Origin: Tannerellaceae bacterium
GTDB taxonomy: Bacteria > Bacteroidota > Bacteroidia > Bacteroidales > Tannerellaceae
Length of the DNA: 12,230 nt
NCBI GenBank assembly: GCA_031273385.1
Contig: JAISRY010000164.1
Coordinates: forward strand, 1-12,230
Reading direction: 5' to 3'
The translations under genes and the position numbers were made by a program. Under the pieces are notes generated by a model. That model did no database searches. It was not told the origin of the DNA and worked only from the letters and a program-made list of their open reading frames with translations. Position 1 is the first letter of the stretch. Each line of letters begins with the position of its first letter. Positions 1-5,978 of this stretch are shown in pieces.

Positions 1-117
1 GCAGAAGCCTACCGCCTGATCCGCTTCCTACGCTACTTCACCAACATCTCCGACCAGGAACTACCCGGCACCTCCCTCTTGCGCGAATTTCTGGGAGGAG
101 GCGCCTTTCAGTATTGA
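1..117 (+). CDS. C-terminal end of a probable nucleoside (uridine) kinase
   Basis: An open frame enters from the left edge and ends at TGA 115-117, giving 38 residues that finish in SLLREFLGGGAFQY. The S-[IL]-LREF-[IL]-GG ending resembles the C-terminus of the long nucleoside kinases (phosphoribulokinase/uridine kinase family with an N-terminal TGS-like part) common in Bacteroidetes and Firmicutes; that family match is from memory. Such kinases phosphorylate uridine or cytidine in the pyrimidine salvage pathway in the cytoplasm. No catalytic motif lies in the visible part, so the call rests on the tail alone. The gene converges on nadC, separated by a 626-bp structured spacer. Confidence 0.6.
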   Translation, partial: AEAYRLIRFLRYFTNISDQELPGTSLLREFLGGGAFQY

Positions 118-158
118 TAGGTGTGATAACAAGGTATTTTTCATCACTAAGAGTCTCT

Positions 159-175
159 TAAGCCCGAAGGGCTTA
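159..175. repeat. Short palindrome with 3-nt loop (TAAGCCC-gaa-GGGCTTA)
   Basis: A perfect 7-bp stem with a GAA loop sits 42 nt after the upstream stop codon and 2 nt before the 18-bp repeat core. It has no T-tract, so it is not a canonical terminator. Its design, a short stem with a 3-nt loop, matches the palindromes inside the adjacent foldback, suggesting the same element family. Confidence 0.6.
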
Positions 176-198
176 GGCAGGGTCAACGCATTAAAGTT

Positions 199-234
199 GA
201 GAATTGAGAGTGGAGAATTGAGAGTGGAGAATTG
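199..234. repeat. 14-nt tandem repeat, about 2.6 copies
   Basis: The unit gagaattgagagtg occurs at 199-212 and 213-226, and its first 8 nt recur at 227-234. It lies between the left terminal repeat and the left arm of the long hairpin. There is no counterpart on the right side, where 465-488 is unrelated, so the foldback is asymmetric here. Confidence 0.85.
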
Positions 235-238
235 GCAT

Positions 239-449
239 GCTCTCGGAGAGAGCTAACATAGCTAGGCAATAGCCTAAGGCTACTGTATATAAATGCATTA
301 CCACCCTCTATTGCCTCCATCGGAGGCAAACCTATATCCGTTAACATCGTAAAGAGGTTTGCCTCCTATGGAGGCAGAGGTAAGCGGTAATCCGTTTATA
401 TACAGTAGCCTTAGGCTACTGCCTAGCTATGTTAGCTCTCTACGAGAGC
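239..449. repeat. Long inverted repeat made of serial mini-palindromes
   Basis: The arms 239-293 and 395-449 are complementary at 53 of 55 positions. Pairing resumes further in, with mismatches around 303-311, and is near perfect at 312-333 with 355-376, leaving a loop of about 21 nt (334-354). Each arm is itself a string of small palindromes. On the left these are GCTCTC-gga-GAGAGC (239-253), AGCTA-aca-TAGCT (251-263), TAGCC-taa-GGCTA (270-282) and TTGCCTCC-atc-GGAGGCAA (311-329). The right arm has the same stems, with loops tat, tta, tgt and tac. A transcript could fold either as one long hairpin or as a row of eight short ones. Confidence 0.9.
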
Positions 450-474
450 CATTTATCGCATGCGTCATTGGCGT

Positions 475-506
475 ACTGAAACATACATTTTAATGCGTTG
501 ACCCTG
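475..506 (-). repeat. 32-bp dispersed repeat box, copy 1
   Basis: Read on the minus strand, these 32 bases are identical to 11778-11809 on the plus strand, more than 11 kb away. The first 18 nt are the core that also occurs alone at 178-195. A perfect 32-bp match in two intergenic regions is far beyond chance in a window this size. Confidence 0.9.
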
Positions 507-526
507 ATCTTAATGGTATGAATTTG

Positions 527-606
527 GATGGGAGCTATTTTAAATGGGACGGGAGCAAATTCAAACGGGACGGGAGCCAATAGAAATAGCTCCCGTCCCG
601 TTTTTT
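527..606 (+). terminator. Rho-independent terminator with two competing left arms
   Basis: The stem pairs 563-577 with 589-603 (12 GC-rich pairs plus three A-T pairs), has an 11-nt loop, and runs into a T-tract at 601-606. It would terminate rightward transcription, probably from the kinase gene or the foldback. The 11-nt left-arm core gggacgggagc occurs twice, at 546-556 and 567-577, and both copies are perfectly complementary to 589-599. A third partial copy (gggagctattt, 530-540) can pair with the loop and the start of the right arm. On the minus strand the same stem is followed by tttgaattt, so weak termination of nadC transcripts is possible. Confidence 0.8.
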
Positions 607-613
607 ATGTGAT

Positions 614-718
614 GTTTCCGCTTTCCTTTCACCTCCTTTCACCCTCCCTTCACCGCATTTTAATGTCCATCAGTGTGTTACGCGAAAGGTGAAAGGGTGA
701 AGGCAAAAAAACGGAAAC
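614..718. repeat. Imperfect pyrimidine/purine inverted repeat beyond the nadC stop
   Basis: GTTTCCG at 614-620 pairs with CGGAAAC at 712-718. Inside these, the repeated ctttcacc/ccttcacc words at 622-653 are complementary to the ggtgaaagggtgaagg stretch at 688-703, with gaps. The unpaired centre is roughly 654-680. It lies in the 3' region of nadC on the minus strand and may protect or end that transcript; no clean T-tract follows on either strand. Confidence 0.55.
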
Positions 719-743
719 TTTTATTGGGGAGGTTTTTTGCCCT

Positions 744-1583
744 TTAGTACCGTTTCAGGCTCATGTCGAGGCTTTTGACGGAGTGGGTCAGGGCGCCGAT
801 GGAGATGTAGTCTACGCCGGCTTCGGCGTAGGGGCGGAGGGTGTCGAAGGTGATGCCGCCGGAGGATTCGGTTTCGTAGCGTCCGTTGATGCGGCGGACG
901 GCCTCCCTGGTCTCTTCCACCGTGAAATTGTCCAGCATGATACGGTCGATGCCGCCGGTATCGAGCGCCTCTTCCAGTTCGCGGAAGTTGCGGACTTCAA
1001 TCTCTATTTTCAGGTTCATCCCGTTCTCTTTCAGGTAGCTTTTTGCGCGCGTGATGGCTTGTGCTATGCCTCCGGCAAAGTCTACATGGTTATCTTTCAG
1101 CAGGATCATATCGAAAAGCCCGATGCGGTGGTTCATTCCTCCTCCGATACGGACGGCCTCTTTTTCGATCATCCGCATACCCGGCGTCGTTTTGCGGGTG
1201 TCCAGTACGCGGGTCTTTGTTCCCTCCAGGGCTTTGACATACCGGTGGGTGGCGGTGGCGATGCCGCTCATCCGTTGCATGACGTTCAGTACTAACCGCT
1301 CGGTTTGCAGCAATGCCTGTACTTTCCCCTCCACCAGGAAAGCGACGTCTCCCTTTTTTACCGCTTCCCCGTCATGTAAATATACGGTAACGCGCAATCC
1401 GGGGTCGAACGTGTGGAAGATGCGTTTCGCCATCTCCACGCCGGCCAGTATGCCCTCTTCCTTGATGAGCAGCCGGCTTCTTCCCATCGCATCGGAGGGG
1501 ATACAGCAGAGGGTCGTATGGTCGCCGTCGCCGATATCTTCGGCAAAGGCGAGCTTGATCAGTTCGTCGATTAAATGCTCCAT
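744..1583 (-). CDS. nadC: Nicotinate-nucleotide pyrophosphorylase, carboxylating (quinolinate phosphoribosyltransferase)
   Basis: This enzyme converts quinolinate and PRPP to nicotinate mononucleotide, CO2 and pyrophosphate, the step where de novo NAD synthesis joins the salvage route; it is cytoplasmic. At 279 residues it is close to the usual family length. Family hallmarks are DTRKTTPGMR at 128-137, the KEAVRIGGGMNHR block at 141-153 running into GLFDMILLKDNH to 166, the acidic strand IEIEV (193-197), IMLDNF (215-220) and a C-terminal ISIGALTHSVKSLDMSLK segment. The N-terminal part (about 1-110) corresponds to the alpha/beta sandwich and the rest to the barrel. The ATG follows the DUF4783 stop by 4 nt, which argues for co-transcription and possible translational coupling. 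No nadA or nadB is visible. All expected motifs are intact. Confidence 0.96.
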   Translation of the reverse strand: MEHLIDELIKLAFAEDIGDGDHTTLCCIPSDAMGRSRLLIKEEGILAGVEMAKRIFHTFDPGLRVTVYLHDGEAVKKGDVAFLVEGKVQALLQTERLVLNVMQRMSGIATATHRYVKALEGTKTRVLDTRKTTPGMRMIEKEAVRIGGGMNHRIGLFDMILLKDNHVDFAGGIAQAITRAKSYLKENGMNLKIEIEVRNFRELEEALDTGGIDRIMLDNFTVEETREAVRRINGRYETESSGGITFDTLRPYAEAGVDYISIGALTHSVKSLDMSLKRY

Positions 1584-1587
1584 TCGT

Positions 1588-1962
1588 TTATTCTATTCTT
1601 ATTGATTGTATAACAGCTTTGTTTTTATCCAGCCGGTAGGTGATATTGACGCGAAACTCGCCTTTCTCCACAGGCAGTTTACCGACAAAAAAGCCGCTTT
1701 CTTTCTTGTCGGCGTGGTGCAGGAGGGAGAATCCGCCAACAGGTTTGTTCGCTCGGAAAAAGGCGTTCAGCAGGTTTACGGCGTCGTTTGCGCCGCATTT
1801 CCTGGATACGCCGGGCAGGTCAATGTCTACTTCGGTATCCATACAGCCGGCCAGCGTGGATGCATCTCCGTTTTTTAATGCGTTGGATATGGGGGTTATG
1901 TCTGCGGCGCAGACATACAGGAATGAGCATAAGAACGTAAATAGCGCGAATAATCGTTTCAT
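1588..1962 (-). CDS. Exported DUF4783-family small protein
   Basis: A 124-residue protein begins MKRLFALFTF and carries a signal peptide of about 19-20 residues (charged start, hydrophobic core, CAA before DIT), so it is probably periplasmic. A start 42 nt upstream is possible in frame, but it would place 14 non-hydrophobic residues before an evident signal peptide, so I chose the ATG at 1962. The mature part is about 104 residues and ends in beta-rich segments (FFVGKLP, EFRVNITYRL, KAVIQSIRIE). It resembles the DUF4783 family of Bacteroidetes, which has an NTF2-like or cystatin-like look and no established function; that assignment is from memory of the family. It precedes nadC by 4 nt and diverges from rlmH, an order I recall as common in Bacteroidales. 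Confidence 0.8.
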   Translation of the reverse strand: MKRLFALFTFLCSFLYVCAADITPISNALKNGDASTLAGCMDTEVDIDLPGVSRKCGANDAVNLLNAFFRANKPVGGFSLLHHADKKESGFFVGKLPVEKGEFRVNITYRLDKNKAVIQSIRIE

Positions 1963-1991
1963 AAGTTCTACTTTTTGGATTAAACAATGTA

Positions 1992-2023
1992 CAAAGGTTA
2001 ACAAAAATAACTACTTTTACAAC
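1992..2023 (-). promoter_or_regulatory. Candidate Bacteroidetes promoter for the DUF4783-nadC operon
   Basis: On the minus strand, AACCTTTG (1999-1992) matches 7 of 8 positions of the -7 consensus TAnnTTTG. GTTG (2023-2020) lies 20 nt upstream, in the right range for the -33 TTTG element. The predicted start would give a short leader before the ATG at 1962. It sits in the 95-bp divergent region shared with rlmH. I found no comparably good rightward promoter for rlmH. Confidence 0.4.
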
Positions 2024-2057
2024 CTCATATACGTTAAAAAGCAAAGTAAGGGATAAT

Positions 2058-2531
2058 ATGAAGATTCTTTTCATAGCCACAGGGAAGACGGACGCGCCCT
2101 ATCTTTTGGAGGCGATCGGGCTGTACTGCAAGCGTTTGGAGCATTACCTCCCTTTCGATATGCTGGCTATTCCCGCCGCCAGGCAGGTGAAGAACCTGCC
2201 GGAATCCCGTCAGAAAGAAAAGGAGGGGGAGCAGATCGTAAAGGCGTTGGAGGCGGGCGACTATGTGGTGTTGCTCGATGAAAAGGGGAATGAATATACC
2301 TCCCTGCAATTTGCCGCGTATATGGAGAAGAAGATGTCTGCCGCTCCCAGGCGGCTGGTGTTTGTCGCCGGCGGCCCTTACGGTTTCAGCGATGCGGTAT
2401 ACCGGCATGCCGCCGAAAAGATCTCGCTCAGCAAGATGACCTTTTCCCACCAGATGATCCGCCTCCTGTTTGTCGAACAGCTTTATCGTGCAATGACCAT
2501 CCTCCACAACGAACCTTACCACCATGAATAG
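2058..2531 (+). CDS. rlmH: 23S rRNA (pseudouridine1915-N3)-methyltransferase RlmH
   Basis: RlmH is a SAM-dependent SPOUT-class methyltransferase that methylates pseudouridine 1915 in helix 69 of 23S rRNA on assembled ribosomes. The 157-residue length is the family norm. Diagnostic motifs are LDEKG (73-77), the SAM-binding VAGGPYG (103-109), and the trefoil-knot segment SLSKMTFSHQMIR (123-135) leading into LLFVEQLYRAMTIL and the terminal YHHE (154-157), which carries the conserved tyrosine and histidine. An AAGGG at 2048-2052 is a reasonable ribosome-binding site 5 nt before the ATG. It diverges from the DUF4783-nadC pair and is followed after 34 AT-rich bases by the lipoprotein gene. Confidence 0.96.
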   Translation: MKILFIATGKTDAPYLLEAIGLYCKRLEHYLPFDMLAIPAARQVKNLPESRQKEKEGEQIVKALEAGDYVVLLDEKGNEYTSLQFAAYMEKKMSAAPRRLVFVAGGPYGFSDAVYRHAAEKISLSKMTFSHQMIRLLFVEQLYRAMTILHNEPYHHE

Positions 2532-2565
2532 ATAAATCAATCAACAATTTTAAAAATAAGAATCT

Positions 2566-4410
2566 ATGAAACAACTTATTCCCATTATCTGCGTGTGGCT
2601 ATTATGGAGCTGCGAATATCCGGTGCATGACCATTTCATCGAGATACAGAAACCGGCCGAGGCGGTCGAAATGGCCGTTTACCTCACTGCCGACAACGAT
2701 GGGGAGCGTATCGTCCTTTCCGAGTCGTCGACCCTCAAATACAACCTGTCGGTGGCGGGAGGGCGCAGGATACAAGGCTGCATTTTTGAAATGGGCGAGA
2801 GGCGTTGGGAGTTTCCCGACCAGTCGTCCGGCTACATTTATGTCGACAAAAGCGACTTTCCCGATGGCGAATATACCCTGTCCTGTACGCTTTATGCCGC
2901 CACCGAATCGGGCAGTATCGCCGACCAGTTGGGAGCGGAATCGTATGCGGGCAGTTTCAGCTGGCCGCTCACCGTCACGACCTACTACCCTCCGGCAGCG
3001 AGCCTGCGGCACGCGATCAATGCCGACGGCTACCTGGAGCTGTCGTGGGACAGGCCGGATATAGGCGTTCTCCCGTTCTACTCCTACCAGGTAACGGGAA
3101 CCTACTGGGGTGTCGATATACGGGATATGGCGCAGACAAGCTTTGTCGACCGTTCGTATGTAGGGGAAAACCGGTGGTATAACGCCTTGGTATACTTCGA
3201 GAACAAAGAGATTTCTTATAGAGAGCCATGGTCGTTGGGATATATTCAACTGAACGAAGTAGATCCTGTGTTCGAGATTGATTACAGCCAGGAGGACAGT
3301 ATACGGTTGAGCTGGGATAATCCCTACAAATCGGCGGTAAACATTGCGCTGGATTACTCGCCGCTCGTCGCCGGGTATAAAGAAAAGTCCATCCGTATTC
3401 CTTATGCGCCCTTTGGCGCCCGGCAGAAGCCGGTTCAAATGACGTTTATACCTTATGAGGAAACGGACAGGACGTATGCCAACGGTTTTTCAAAATGGCT
3501 GTCGGTTGTCGACAGCCACGGGAAAAAGGTGTCCTCTTCCGACTATTTCTATGGGATCATGGCCTATCATGTGACGGAAGACGTACTGTATGTGTCGGAT
3601 CACGACACGCTGACCAGCCTGGTGATGCCGGATGCCGTTGTGTATAAGGAAAAGGTGAGGTATAATAGTTACATAAAGAGCATATATGCCTCTTTGTCGG
3701 ATCTGACGGTGGCTGTTTGCGATAATAACCTCATTGATCTTTATGACGGGAAAGCGTTCCGGAACGTGCGAACGGTGATCGCCGATCCTCAGAGATACTT
3801 TACGGGTGCGATCACGTTGACGGACAAAGGGAAGTTGCTCTGTCTCTCCTATAACGGCGCAGCAGGAAAGACGGAAGGGCAGGTGTACGACGCAACTACC
3901 GCCCTGTTCGAGGCCTCGTTCGAATTGCCGGCGGAGATCGTCGACCTGTCGAACGTCTTCATTACGCCCGACGCCCGTTACCTCTATACCTCCTCCTATT
4001 CCGCCATCTACGTCGTGTCGCTGGATGAGGCCTATCGCGTGACGGGCACGAAACGCCTGGATATGTATTCTTCCGGCTGGTGCGTCAACCCGCGGCAAAC
4101 AAACCAATTGTTTGCCTCGGCCAACGGGAAGATCTATCAATTTGACGTCGCCGCCGGGCTGTCGCCTGTTTCCGTATGGGATTATCCGGGGATGTTTGTC
4201 GCGAATATAGATCCTGCGACAGGGTACCTGCTGCTGGTCGGCCAGGCGTATGTGGCCGGGTCAGACTATGTGAAGATCATCCGTCCGGAGACCAACGAAG
4301 AGCTGGCTACCATCCCGGTAAGCGGAAGTACCAATTACCGCCTGGCCGGTAATACGTTAATGTCCGGCAGCGGATATGTTATGAACATCAAAAAACAATT
4401 GAAAAAATGA
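2566..4410 (+). CDS. Large lipoprotein with fibronectin-III-like and beta-propeller-like regions, function unknown
   Basis: This is a 614-residue predicted lipoprotein. Residues 1-15 form a hydrophobic signal ending LLWSC, with Cys16 as the likely lipidated residue; tryptophan at -2 is atypical for a lipobox. Acidic residues after the cysteine (E17, D22, E26) could act as a Bacteroidetes surface-export signal. Residues about 140-230 look fibronectin-III-like (YYPPAASLRHAI, LELSWDRP, FYSYQVTGTY), and about 233-330 repeat that pattern (SIRLSWDNP). From about 336 to the end, short strands recur (VLYVSDHDTL, NLIDLYDGK, KLLCLSYNGA, YLYTSSYSAIYVVSL, GKIYQFD, YLLLVG), as in a beta-propeller. I recognise no catalytic motif. 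The ATGA overlap with the barrel gene suggests the two products work together at the outer membrane. An adhesion, binding or sensing role is inference. Confidence 0.75.
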   Translation: MKQLIPIICVWLLWSCEYPVHDHFIEIQKPAEAVEMAVYLTADNDGERIVLSESSTLKYNLSVAGGRRIQGCIFEMGERRWEFPDQSSGYIYVDKSDFPDGEYTLSCTLYAATESGSIADQLGAESYAGSFSWPLTVTTYYPPAASLRHAINADGYLELSWDRPDIGVLPFYSYQVTGTYWGVDIRDMAQTSFVDRSYVGENRWYNALVYFENKEISYREPWSLGYIQLNEVDPVFEIDYSQEDSIRLSWDNPYKSAVNIALDYSPLVAGYKEKSIRIPYAPFGARQKPVQMTFIPYEETDRTYANGFSKWLSVVDSHGKKVSSSDYFYGIMAYHVTEDVLYVSDHDTLTSLVMPDAVVYKEKVRYNSYIKSIYASLSDLTVAVCDNNLIDLYDGKAFRNVRTVIADPQRYFTGAITLTDKGKLLCLSYNGAAGKTEGQVYDATTALFEASFELPAEIVDLSNVFITPDARYLYTSSYSAIYVVSLDEAYRVTGTKRLDMYSSGWCVNPRQTNQLFASANGKIYQFDVAAGLSPVSVWDYPGMFVANIDPATGYLLLVGQAYVAGSDYVKIIRPETNEELATIPVSGSTNYRLAGNTLMSGSGYVMNIKKQLKK

Positions 4411-5114
4411 ATACGCGCATCTTCCCTTTTTGCCTCTCTTTTCTCCTCTCCCTTTGCCTGCCCGCTTTGTTGCAGGCGCAACAGGTCACGATAGAATATG
4501 CCGCCGGGTACGGCATTTATAAAATGGAGGACATGAAAGGTCTCTTCAAAAGCAGTATCTCGTCTATTCCTATCCGCAATATCAGGGTGACGGATCTCTT
4601 CCCCGGCTACATCACGCACCACGTCAAAGCCGGCGTCACATGGAAAGCGCTGCATCACGCGGGGCTGTCGGTCGATTATATGAATACGGCCGCTCATGCG
4701 GCGGTATCCGACTATTCCGCCTCTTATGCAAGTACCCTCCGCATGAAAGGCGTCCGGTTGGGCGCGTTCTATCGCTTCGCGTTGCCTCATACGGCGAAAA
4801 ACCTGCTCAGCCCCTACCTGCAATTGAGTACCGGCGCGGTGTTCAATAACGGGAAAGCGACCGAATCGCTGACGTTTACAGATAGCAAAGAGGATTCTTC
4901 CTCTTCTTCGGAATCGCTGGAGGGGGTGAACTTCTTCGTTGAGCCTGCTTTTGGGATTAAGATCCGCGTGTTGCCTATCCTGTCGCTCCATCTCAATGCG
5001 GGGTATGAGTTCGACCTGACGCAGCAGTTCCGTTACCAGGGACAGTCCGCCATCATCGGCCCCGACTGGAGCGGCCTGCGTGTCCAGGCGGGCGTTATGG
5101 TATGCCTATTTTAG
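4407..5114 (+). CDS. Outer-membrane beta-barrel protein, function unknown
   Basis: The 235-residue product has a clear signal peptide (about 1-24, hydrophobic core then LLQA before QQ). The mature protein is rich in alternating strands: VTIEYAAGYGIYKM, HHVKAGVTWKALHHAGLSVDYM, LRMKGVRLGAFYRF, LSPYLQLSTGAVF, PAFGIKIRVLPILSLHLNAGYEF and LRVQAGVMVCLF. The C-terminal phenylalanine is typical of proteins inserted by the BAM complex, and the size fits an 8- to 10-stranded porin-like (OmpW/OprF-like) barrel. A Ser/Asp/Glu-rich patch at about 159-172, with five consecutive serines, is probably an exposed loop. Its ATG overlaps the lipoprotein stop by 4 nt, so translation is probably coupled. Its end overlaps the convergent phosphohydrolase gene by 9 bp. 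Confidence 0.8.
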   Translation: MNTRIFPFCLSFLLSLCLPALLQAQQVTIEYAAGYGIYKMEDMKGLFKSSISSIPIRNIRVTDLFPGYITHHVKAGVTWKALHHAGLSVDYMNTAAHAAVSDYSASYASTLRMKGVRLGAFYRFALPHTAKNLLSPYLQLSTGAVFNNGKATESLTFTDSKEDSSSSSESLEGVNFFVEPAFGIKIRVLPILSLHLNAGYEFDLTQQFRYQGQSAIIGPDWSGLRVQAGVMVCLF

Positions 5115-5963
5115 CAGGCGGAGCTTGACCATGACGGGAAAGTGGTCGGACGGCGTCCGCGCTTTCCCGCCGGAGGGCGAGCGGTAGGTATCGGTCAGTA
5201 TCCCGTAACGCACCGCCTCGAACGAAGCGGTAACGAAGATATGGTCGATGCGGTCGTCCGTTTTGACGTCGGGGTCGAAGCCGTTGAACGTCCCGTTCAG
5301 CGCATAGCGTATGTGCGCCTTTTCATACGTGTCGTCCAGTATGTCCGAAGCCTGCAGGAGGGCGTAGCTTTCGTTGCGCTGGTCGACGTTGAAGTCTCCC
5401 ATCAGGATGGCCGGATCGTTTCCGCACATCTCCCTTATCTTGCTCAATACCAGTTTGGCGCTTTCGCTCCGCGCCTTGACGCCTATATGGTCCATGTGCA
5501 GGTTGAAACACCAGAACGTCCTGCCCTGCATGTCGAACAGTCCCCATGTGCAGATGCGCGGCAGGGCGGCATCCCATCCCTTGTTGGGCGTATCGGTGGT
5601 TTCCGAGAGCCAGAAATGGCCGGAACGGAGCAATTCGAACTTCTCCTTTTTATAAAAGATGGGGACATACTCGCCTCCCGTCTTGCCGTCGTCACGCCCT
5701 ACGCCGGTATAGGCATATTCGGGTAATCCGGCCAGCATATCGTCGACTTGCCCGTGCAACACCTCCTGTGCGCCGAACAGGTCGAAGTCATAGAATTGTA
5801 CCTGGTTGCAGATGACCGGGCAACGCTGTTTCCAGCCGTTTCCCCTCTCGGCATCGCCCGGGTTCTCGTTCCGGATATTATACGAAGCGACGGTTAATTC
5901 CTGCGCATGGGCAAAAACGCAACACATAAACAAACATACTGCTGTGGTAAACATCTTTTTCAT
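5106..5963 (-). CDS. Exported endonuclease/exonuclease/phosphatase-family enzyme
   Basis: This 285-residue protein has a signal peptide (1-20, ending AHA before QE), so it should act in the periplasm or outside the cell. The fold is the metal-dependent DNase I-like EEP family (PF03372). The expected active-site residues are present: SYNIR with N29, QE with E67, NLHMDH with H156, GDFN with D190 and N192, RIDHIF with D240, and SDHFP with D273 and H274. The family cleaves phosphodiesters or phosphomonoesters, including nucleic acids, inositol phosphates and sphingomyelin; the substrate here cannot be read from sequence. The start lies 15 nt after the ROK kinase stop, so the two are probably co-transcribed. 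Its last 9 bp overlap the end of the convergent barrel gene, leaving no room for a dedicated terminator between them. Confidence 0.88.
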   Translation of the reverse strand: MKKMFTTAVCLFMCCVFAHAQELTVASYNIRNENPGDAERGNGWKQRCPVICNQVQFYDFDLFGAQEVLHGQVDDMLAGLPEYAYTGVGRDDGKTGGEYVPIFYKKEKFELLRSGHFWLSETTDTPNKGWDAALPRICTWGLFDMQGRTFWCFNLHMDHIGVKARSESAKLVLSKIREMCGNDPAILMGDFNVDQRNESYALLQASDILDDTYEKAHIRYALNGTFNGFDPDVKTDDRIDHIFVTASFEAVRYGILTDTYRSPSGGKARTPSDHFPVMVKLRLLK

Positions 5964-5978
5964 GGGATAACTCTATTT

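Larger units (their letters stand above)
178..506. mobile_element. 329-bp non-coding foldback element with 18-bp terminal inverted repeats (MITE-like)
   Basis: The ends are a perfect inverted pair: cagggtcaacgcattaaa at 178-195 and its exact reverse complement at 489-506. Between them lie a 14-nt tandem repeat (199-234) and a long inverted repeat (239-449). There is no transposase or credible reading frame. The architecture fits a miniature inverted-repeat element or a large palindromic intergenic repeat, moved by an enzyme encoded elsewhere or spread by another route. A 4-bp CTTA occurs just outside both ends (172-175 and 509-512), 2 nt from each repeat. It could be a target-site duplication but is short enough to be chance. 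I do not recognise the terminal repeat as belonging to a named insertion-sequence family. Confidence 0.6.
118..743. other. Gene-less structured spacer between convergent genes
   Basis: This 626-bp stretch separates the 3' end of the putative nucleoside kinase from the 3' end of nadC. I see no credible coding frame. It holds, in order, a short hairpin (159-175), a 329-bp foldback element (178-506), a duplicated-arm terminator (527-606) and a pyrimidine/purine-rich inverted repeat (614-718). A spacer between two 3' ends can accept insertions without separating a gene from its promoter, which fits repeat accumulation here. Confidence 0.8.

Noticed and set aside
199..234. Possible iteron-type origin or regulator-binding array
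   Set aside because: There are fewer than three units, no replication gene nearby, and the motif looks like a simple low-complexity duplication.
178..506. Invertible promoter of the Bacteroides phase-variation type
   Set aside because: No promoter-like boxes point outward toward a start codon, and both flanking genes end rather than begin here.
2602..3438. A 278-codon minus-strand frame opposite the lipoprotein gene
   Set aside because: The plus-strand frame has a lipoprotein signal, coherent domains and an ATGA overlap with the next gene. The minus frame has an arginine-rich composition typical of shadow frames.
2566..5114. SusC/SusD-type polysaccharide-utilisation pair
   Set aside because: The barrel protein is 235 residues with no TonB plug, the lipoprotein lacks SusD-like features, and the order and sizes do not fit.
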